Part shown: one piece after another, positions 59,210 to 64,000 of the stretch
How positions within the stretch are numbered: the stretch's first letter is position 1
Layout of the letters: every line of letters begins with the position of its first letter
DNA from: Pseudomonadota bacterium
GTDB lineage: Bacteria > Myxococcota > Myxococcia > Myxococcales > Myxococcaceae
Reading direction: 5' to 3'
Assembly: GCA_023423535.1 (NCBI GenBank)
Contig: JAFAFL010000057.1
Coordinates: forward strand, 62,001 to 126,000
Length of the DNA: 64,000 bases
The notes under the pieces: model-generated
Told to the model about the DNA's origin: nothing
Database searches by the model: none
The model's input: only the letters and a program-made list of their open reading frames with translations
Made by a program: the position numbers and the translations under genes

Positions 59210-60336
59210 GAGTCCTCCAGGAGGGGCAACGACCGTACCCATTGCTCGAGAAGCGCGTCCGACTGTTCGCGTCCGCGCCCACCGCTTTGCGCAAGATCCA
59301 CGACGAGCTGCGGCAGTGACACTGCCTCGCCCCATGGCAAAGAGCGGGGCGAATCGAAGACACCTCCTGCTTCCGAATCGGATGCTGGCCTCGGACGCAA
59401 GACCGTGAAGTTCGCGGGGGTCTGTCGGCGGAGCGAGAACGCCTCCGCGATCACGTCCAGGCCTGCGGAGCAGTAGAGACCGTGGGGAAGCGCCGTCACC
59501 ACACGGTCCGCTTCCGCCACTCCTGAGGCGAGCGTGAACACGAAGCGTGCGCCGCGGCTCTCCAGCGCCCGTGCTCCCTGCGCGAGCGCGTCGCGGTGCG
59601 TTGCGCGCGCATTGAAGGACTCGGTGGTGAACGCTGTTTTCTCCCCGCGATCGCGCCATGCCACCAGCAGCCCGCGTGGATCCCGGAGGATGAGGCCGCC
59701 GCTACGGCCCCGGTATTCGATGAACCCTTCGGCCTGGAGGGACTCGACGATCCCGTGGACGTACGAATACGCGGCCTGCACCTCTTCAGCGAGGCGGCGG
59801 ATCGACGGCCGCCGATCCGGCGCGTTCAGCAGGCGGCGGATGACCCGCGTTGCTTTGCCGCTGAACGGCGAACCACGGGCCGGGGGCAGCTTCGCCCGCT
59901 CGCCGAGGACGTGAATGAACACCTCGCCCACCCTCACGATCACGGTCCCACGCAGGTCGAACAGGGCGGTGCCGCTCCTGATGCACGCATCGATGGTCGA
60001 TGGTGCCGCGGCGTCCGTGATGAGTGCGGGCGCGGCCGATTCGAGTGCAGGACGCCGCAGCCGCAGCGACTCCTCGATTGACAGCAGTCGCCTGCGGAGG
60101 TTCAGCGCCTCGCCCGCGAGCAGCTTCGGCTTGTAGGTGGCGATGAGCCGGAGCGAGCGGTCGCCCACCTGCAGGTCGAGGGTGTCGAAGGTGCGATGGC
60201 CGCCGGGGCCCGTCTGCGCGACGACATGCGTATCCACACGGGAGAGCCGCGCGCCCGGGACGCTGACGGGCACGTCTTTCCAGAAGCGTTCCCGGAGGGC
60301 TTCCCCGGTAGGCTTCCAGAGCTCCCCGTCATTCAT
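59206..60336 (-). CDS. AbiEi-like antitoxin/transcriptional regulator
   Basis: A 376-residue protein from the ATG at 60336. An N-terminal ~150-residue part of unknown fold (ATYKPKLLAGEALNLRRRL) is followed by a winged helix-turn-helix (RRLAEEVQAAYSYVHGIVES, about residues 190-215) and a C-terminal domain with FTVLRPRPASDSEAGGVF and EAVSLPQLVVDLAQSGGRG, the pattern of type IV AbiEi antitoxin regulators. Longer than usual AbiEi (~200-300 aa) because of the N-terminal part. Its stop overlaps the toxin start. Three ACCGATA-type sites just upstream suggest autorepression. Confidence 0.72.
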   Translation of the reverse strand: MNDGELWKPTGEALRERFWKDVPVSVPGARLSRVDTHVVAQTGPGGHRTFDTLDLQVGDRSLRLIATYKPKLLAGEALNLRRRLLSIEESLRLRRPALESAAPALITDAAAPSTIDACIRSGTALFDLRGTVIVRVGEVFIHVLGERAKLPPARGSPFSGKATRVIRRLLNAPDRRPSIRRLAEEVQAAYSYVHGIVESLQAEGFIEYRGRSGGLILRDPRGLLVAWRDRGEKTAFTTESFNARATHRDALAQGARALESRGARFVFTLASGVAEADRVVTALPHGLYCSAGLDVIAEAFSLRRQTPANFTVLRPRPASDSEAGGVFDSPRSLPWGEAVSLPQLVVDLAQSGGRGREQSDALLEQWVRSLPLLEDS

Positions 60337-60400
60337 ACCGATATGGATAATATGACCGATAGAAGCCGGCAAATTATCTGTATTTCATGCCTCTATCGGT
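60337..60400 (-). promoter_or_regulatory. Candidate autoregulatory operator and short-leader promoter of the AbiE-like pair
   Basis: An AT-rich stretch immediately upstream of the antitoxin ATG holds ACCGATA at 60337-60343 and 60355-60361 (same orientation, 18 bases apart) and its inverse TATCGGT at 60394-60400; ACCGATAG/CTATCGGT form an 8-base inverted repeat. On the minus strand TATTAT (near 60351-60346) could be the -10 element, only about 10 bases before the ATG, so the leader would be very short or absent. AbiEi regulators bind repeats in their own promoters. Confidence 0.55.
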
Positions 60401-60411
60401 ACTATCGAGCG

Positions 60412-61167
60412 CTAGAACCCGATCTTCCGCATCACCGCGCGGGGCAGCCAGCGGATGACGAGCATGATCAGCGCCCAGATCGGCGGCGCGTACACGACCG
60501 GCGAGCCGCGGAGGATGCCCTTCATCACCGTGCGCGCGACGGCGTCCGGCTCTCCTGCGAACGGCGGCGGCTGCAGTCCGGCGGTCATGCCCGTCTTCAC
60601 GAAGCCCGGCTTCACGCACACGGTGACGAGGCCCGCGCCGCGGTAGCGGTGGTCGAGCCCCTCGAGGTACCGCGTGAGCCCGGCCTTGCTCGCGCCGTAG
60701 AGGACGACCGGCTTGCGGCCCCTCTCGCCTGCGACGCTGCTGAAGGCGACCAGCGTGCCGCCGCCCCGCGCGAGGAGCCGCTTGCGCCCGCACTCGCAGA
60801 AGAGAACGGTGCCCGCGAAGTTCGCGTTGAGCAGCCGGTGGGTGAAGAGCGGGTCCCGCTCCAGCTCGTCCTGGGTGGCGAAGAGCCCGCCGGTGACGAT
60901 CACCGTGTCGAACCCGCCCAGCGCCGCATCCGCTGCATCGAGCGCGGGCTCGAAGGTGGAGGGATCCTCCAGGTCGCACACGGCGGTACCGACCGCGCCT
61001 GCCTGCGGCGAACGCACGCCGAGGTCCGCGGCGCTGCGGTTCAGCTCCTCCGCATCCCGCCCGAGGAGAAACAGCCGGTCCCCGCGCTCGGCGAAGAGGC
61101 GTGAGAGCGCGCGGCCCATCCCCTTCGTCGCGCCGAGCACCACCACCTTGCGAGCCTCACCGTTCAC
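60412..61167 (-). CDS. SDR oxidoreductase, DprE2-like
   Basis: A 251-residue short-chain dehydrogenase. NAD(P)-binding VVVLGATKGMGRALSRLFAE at the N-terminus, the Ser-Tyr-Lys site in SSVAGERG and LYGASKAGLTRYL, and a hydrophobic C-terminal helix (APPIWALIMLVIRWLP) that may hold it at the membrane. Together with the gene upstream it matches the DprE1/DprE2 pair, in which DprE2 reduces the 2-keto sugar on polyprenyl phosphate made by DprE1. GTG start overlaps the DprE1-like stop by four bases (GTGA). Confidence 0.82.
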   Translation of the reverse strand: MNGEARKVVVLGATKGMGRALSRLFAERGDRLFLLGRDAEELNRSAADLGVRSPQAGAVGTAVCDLEDPSTFEPALDAADAALGGFDTVIVTGGLFATQDELERDPLFTHRLLNANFAGTVLFCECGRKRLLARGGGTLVAFSSVAGERGRKPVVLYGASKAGLTRYLEGLDHRYRGAGLVTVCVKPGFVKTGMTAGLQPPPFAGEPDAVARTVMKGILRGSPVVYAPPIWALIMLVIRWLPRAVMRKIGF

Positions 61168-62498
61168 TTCGGATCTCCCAGCAACCGCACCGACTGCGCG
61201 CTCCGGAGCCGGCGCTCGGGGTCGTACTTCCTGCGGACCTCTTCGAACCGCGCGAGCCTCGGCTCCATGGCGCGGAAGTGATCGGGGCGGGTGAGCAGAT
61301 CCTTCGTGAGGTAGATGCGCCCGCCGACGCCGATGACGAACTCGTTCAGCGCGTCGATGAGCGCCTGCGTCCTGTCGCGCAGCGCGATGTCCAGCGCGAC
61401 GCTGATGCCCGGCCGGGGGAAGGAGAGGAGCCCTTCGCCTTCGGGACCGCAGTCCTTGATCACGCAGAGGAACGACGCGCCGCCGTGCCGCGCGAGCAGC
61501 TCGAGAAAGCGCCTCGCCACGTCCCGCCCCGCCGAGTCCGGCAGCACCGCCTGGTACTGCGCGAGGCCCCGGCGTCCGTAGGCGCGGTTCCAGTGCCCGA
61601 TCTTGTCCAGTGGGTAGAAGTAGTCCTCGGGGTGCCGGATGCCGCGCCGGCCCTTCGCGCCGTGCTTGTGGAACATGGCGAAGTTGAAGAGCCGCACCGT
61701 CAGCGGGCCCAGCACGAACTCCGGCAGCTCGAAGGGCAGCGACAGGCGCGGGCGCGGCTTCGGCGCTTCGGGCGGCGCCTCCTGCGCGGTGGCCCACCGT
61801 CCCTTGTAGAGGATGCCGCGACCCAGTCCCGGACCCTGGGTGAGGCAGTCGATCCAGCCGACGGTGAACGGCCACTCGGGACCTGCCGCCTTCAGCCGCG
61901 CGATGTACTCGTCGATGTTCGCGACGCGCTCGCTCTCCTCCCAGATCCAGGGCGAGGGGAGGCGCTGCATGCGGAACTCGACCTCGAGGATGTGCCCGGT
62001 GAGGCCCATCCCGCCGATCGTCGCCGCGAAGAGATCAGGCAGCTCGTCCTTCGCGCGCGAGCACCACACGACGCGACCGTCCGCGAGCGCCATGCGCAGC
62101 CGCGTCACGTGCCCGCCGAAGCAGCCGTCGCGGTGATGGTTCTTGCCGTGGACGTCGGACGCCACCATCCCGCCGAGCGTCACGTGCGCGGTGCCCGGCG
62201 TGACCGGCGAGAAGAATCCGCGCGGAAGAAAGAGCCGGTTGAGCTCCGTCAGCGACAGCCCCGCTTCCGCGCAGAGGAGCCCCGTCCGAGGATCGAAGGA
62301 GATGAGCCTGTCGGCGAGCCTTGCGCCCGCCACCGCGAACACGCCCGGCGGCGGCAGCGACGAATCTCCGTAGGAGCGCCCGAGCCCGCGCGTCAGCGTC
62401 ACGTCGCGCGTCACCCGCTGCAGGTCTTCGGAGCAGACTTCGACGCCCGGGACCGCCTGACGGCCCCAGCCGCAGAGCGACGGTTCGCGTCGTTTCAG
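61164..62498 (-). CDS. FAD-dependent oxidase, DprE1-like, probable CTG start
   Basis: An FAD-binding oxidoreductase of about 444 residues, similar to decaprenylphosphoryl-ribose 2-oxidase DprE1. TRGLGRSYGDSS, PGTAHVTLGGMVASDVHGKNHH, TIGGMGLTGHI and GRRGLAQYQAVLPDSAG are recognisable. The only conventional start, GTG at 62414, would delete an upstream in-frame segment LCGWGRQAVPGVEV that carries the GWGR element kept near the N-terminus of DprE1 proteins. The frame stays open to a CTG at 62498-62496 that overlaps the lipoprotein stop as CTGA, the same 4-base coupling as in neighbouring genes, so a CTG start is preferred. If not, take 62414. Confidence 0.8.
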   Translation of the reverse strand: MKRREPSLCGWGRQAVPGVEVCSEDLQRVTRDVTLTRGLGRSYGDSSLPPPGVFAVAGARLADRLISFDPRTGLLCAEAGLSLTELNRLFLPRGFFSPVTPGTAHVTLGGMVASDVHGKNHHRDGCFGGHVTRLRMALADGRVVWCSRAKDELPDLFAATIGGMGLTGHILEVEFRMQRLPSPWIWEESERVANIDEYIARLKAAGPEWPFTVGWIDCLTQGPGLGRGILYKGRWATAQEAPPEAPKPRPRLSLPFELPEFVLGPLTVRLFNFAMFHKHGAKGRRGIRHPEDYFYPLDKIGHWNRAYGRRGLAQYQAVLPDSAGRDVARRFLELLARHGGASFLCVIKDCGPEGEGLLSFPRPGISVALDIALRDRTQALIDALNEFVIGVGGRIYLTKDLLTRPDHFRAMEPRLARFEEVRRKYDPERRLRSAQSVRLLGDPK

Positions 62499-62815
62499 CG
62501 GGCGAGCCCGCAGGCGCGCTTGGCGTCTGCGATGCTCTCCGGTGTGGCGGTCGGGCTGTCCTCGTCGAGGTTCCGGCAGTCGCAGCCGGGAAGCAGCGCG
62601 CGGCAGGTGTCCTTGTCCGCTTCGGTCAGATCCACACCCGACTCACGGCGGGACACCTCGCGCAGACACTCCTCGCGCTCGATGGTGTTCGACGCGCACT
62701 CGCACGTCTTCTCCGCGAGCCGTCGGCAGGGATTCTTCACGAGGTCGCACCCCGCCATGAACGTCACGCCGAGGACCGCGATTGCCAGCGGGAGTCTGGA
62801 GAGGAGGCGCCGCAT
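62495..62815 (-). CDS. Small Cys-rich lipoprotein
   Basis: A 106-residue lipoprotein from the ATG at 62815: basic N-region, hydrophobic stretch and lipobox MAGC (Cys near residue 23). The mature part has about nine Cys in spaced pairs (NPCRRLAEKTCECASN, LLPGCDCRN), typical of disulfide-rich myxobacterial lipoproteins. Upstream in-frame starts give an Arg-rich leader and are less likely. Overlaps the DprE1-like gene by four bases. No function known. Confidence 0.75.
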   Translation of the reverse strand: MRRLLSRLPLAIAVLGVTFMAGCDLVKNPCRRLAEKTCECASNTIEREECLREVSRRESGVDLTEADKDTCRALLPGCDCRNLDEDSPTATPESIADAKRACGLAR

Positions 62816-62931
62816 CGAGGGCGGGACAATGCCAGACCGAAGCGACCGCGCAAGCGCCAACGGGGACCCAGCCCGCCTGCCTTCCGAGCGCGCGACACAG
62901 GCCCTCGTGCCTCGTGGCATCCTGCGCCCGA

Positions 62932-64000
62932 ATGTCTGACCGGTCCGGCCGCCGGCGCGCCTCGACTTACACGCGGGGAGCGCACCTCACGCTCCTCGTC
63001 TCGCTCACGGCCTGCACCGGGGCTCTCGGAGGCGCCGCGCCTGTTGCGCTCTGGTTGCTCCTGCCCCTCTCGCTCGGCGCGCTGACCCTCGCCGCGCTCG
63101 GCGCCCACCGCGAGGGCCTCTCGCTGCGCGTCCCTCCGCTCGCTGCGGTCGGCCTCGTCGCCACCGCCGTCGTCGCGCTGCAGCTGCTGCCGTTGCCCCC
63201 TTCGCTGCTCGGTCTGCTGAGCCCGCGCACCGAGGAGCTGCGCCTCTTCGCGCTCCTGCCTTTGGGCATCGACGGCTGGCGGCCGTTGAGCGTGGACGTG
63301 CCCTCCACCGCGCGCGCGCTGGTGCTGCAGCTTTCGCTGGTGCTCTCGCTGCTCGCCGCCGCGCACGTGTCCCGTTTCCGTGAAACTCGCCGCGCGCTGG
63401 CCGCAGGCGTCGCGGGCGTGGGCGGTCTGGTGGCGGGCATCGCGGTGCTGCACCTGCTCGTCGATGCGCGCGCACTCTTCGGCTTCTACCGCTTCGAGAA
63501 GGCTGCCCCCGCGCTGCTCACCCCGTTCGGAAATCCGAATCATCTCGCGGGCTTCCTCACCGTCACCGCGCTCTGTGCGCTGGGCCTCGCGCTGTCGGCG
63601 AAGGAGGGCGCGCGCAAGCTGCTGTGGGCGCTGCTCTTCGTGGGGCAGGGCGCGGTGGTGGCGCTGTCGCTCTCGCGCGGCGGCATCGCCTTCTTCCTCG
63701 TGGCAGCGCTCCTCTACGCGGTGCTCGTGCTGCGGGAGAAGACCGAGGCCGCGCCCGCGGTGGGCTGGATCGCCGGCGCGGTGCTCGTCGTTGGATCGGT
63801 CGCGGGGTACCTCGCGTGGGAGCCGCTCGCGGGTGAGCTGCGCACGGTGAGCTCGCTCGAGGGCCTGCGCGCATCGAAGCTGGAGCTGTGGCCGATGATC
63901 GGCCGCGCGGCGCTGGAGCATCCGTGGGCGGGGCTCGGTCGCGGTGCGTTCGAGCTCGGCTTCTCGCGCTTCCACACGCAGTGGGCGGACGTCGTCTTCA
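62932..64000 (+). CDS. O-antigen ligase/Wzy-type membrane protein (partial, runs off the right edge)
   Basis: Open from ATG 62932 through the end of the window (over 355 codons). After a basic start (SDRSGRRRAS), about nine hydrophobic helices are visible. The segment TPFGNPNHLAGFLTVTALCA and the following SLSRGGIAFFLVAALLY are signatures of the O-antigen ligase/polymerase (WaaL/Wzy) family; ALEHPWAGLGRGAFELGFSRF is the typical H-P-x-x-G-x-G segment of the periplasmic loop. It would join polyprenyl-linked repeat units or transfer them to a lipid acceptor. The C-terminus and stop are outside the window. Confidence 0.88.
   Translation, partial: MSDRSGRRRASTYTRGAHLTLLVSLTACTGALGGAAPVALWLLLPLSLGALTLAALGAHREGLSLRVPPLAAVGLVATAVVALQLLPLPPSLLGLLSPRTEELRLFALLPLGIDGWRPLSVDVPSTARALVLQLSLVLSLLAAAHVSRFRETRRALAAGVAGVGGLVAGIAVLHLLVDARALFGFYRFEKAAPALLTPFGNPNHLAGFLTVTALCALGLALSAKEGARKLLWALLFVGQGAVVALSLSRGGIAFFLVAALLYAVLVLREKTEAAPAVGWIAGAVLVVGSVAGYLAWEPLAGELRTVSSLEGLRASKLELWPMIGRAALEHPWAGLGRGAFELGFSRFHTQWADVVF

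Overview
High-GC (roughly 70% by eye) bacterial chromosome, most likely from the phylum Myxococcota. The best direct evidence is a MYXO-CTERM-type C-terminal tail with an Asp/Gly-rich linker on a secreted glycosidase (8531-11110). Supporting signs are many GTG starts, many 4-base start/stop overlaps, numerous lipoproteins, an FHA plus enhancer-binding-like regulator and a large exopolysaccharide locus. Genus cannot be fixed from this window.

Layout. 0-13 kb: metabolic and transport genes. These are an OPT-family transporter followed by a small membrane protein and an amidohydrolase lipoprotein, then a minus-strand operon in which a free-standing CarB C-terminal-half paralogue is coupled by stop/start overlaps to bioY-bioM-bioN (ECF biotin uptake). 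A GH15-like MYXO-CTERM protein, a DUF1801 protein and a DUF1615 lipoprotein follow. 13-16.5 kb: a visibly AT-richer island (about 52% GC in a sampled line) at the 3' end of mfd. It is flanked by a 36-bp direct repeat (34/36 identical) made of the last codons of mfd. Inside is a three-gene operon: an unknown protein, a ParB-like CTPase-fold protein, and a protein with a C-terminal HEPN-like RNPSSH motif. This is the best candidate in the window for an undescribed, possibly defensive, system. 16.4-28 kb: mfd, lipoproteins, a PEGA protein, a cytochrome c, a degenerate enhancer-binding-type regulator, YaiI and a frameshifted NUDIX gene.

28-56 kb and again 60-64 kb: an exopolysaccharide/surface-glycan locus. 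A minus-strand operon (38.8 to 28 kb) holds a GT4, a Wzx flippase, a GT2, a UDP-HexNAc dehydrogenase and 4-epimerase pair, another GT4, two methyltransferases and a GT39-like membrane protein. Divergent from it is a plus-strand operon (38.9 to 49.8 kb) with a polytopic membrane protein, GT4 enzymes, an AsnB-type amidotransferase, a transglutaminase-fold protein, a WecA/TagO-type priming transferase with an unusual C-terminal extension, and a nucleotidyltransferase-family protein. Then come a LruC-domain protein with its lipoprotein partner, a Wzc-type tyrosine autokinase and a second, motif-degenerate nucleotidyltransferase-like protein. An O-antigen ligase/polymerase-type protein runs off the right edge. 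Together these describe a Wzx/Wzy-type pathway: priming (WecA-like), assembly (GTs, amidated HexNAc-uronic acid inferred), flipping (Wzx), polymerisation/ligation (38.9 or 62.9 kb gene) and chain-length control (BY-kinase). The outer-membrane exporter is not seen here.

55.6-62.9 kb also holds a DUF2254 protein, MgtE, an AbiEi/AbiEii-like type IV toxin-antitoxin pair whose toxin gene carries a single-base frameshift, and a DprE1/DprE2-like pair preceded by a small lipoprotein.

Three genes (VOC/PhnB-like at 13.0-13.5 kb, NUDIX at 27.6-28.0 kb, AbiEii-like at 58.4-59.2 kb) are each broken by one nucleotide change and are otherwise intact on both sides of the lesion. That could be recent decay or residual sequencing error. 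No tRNA, rRNA or CRISPR array was seen, and no gene-free stretch exceeds 300 bases.
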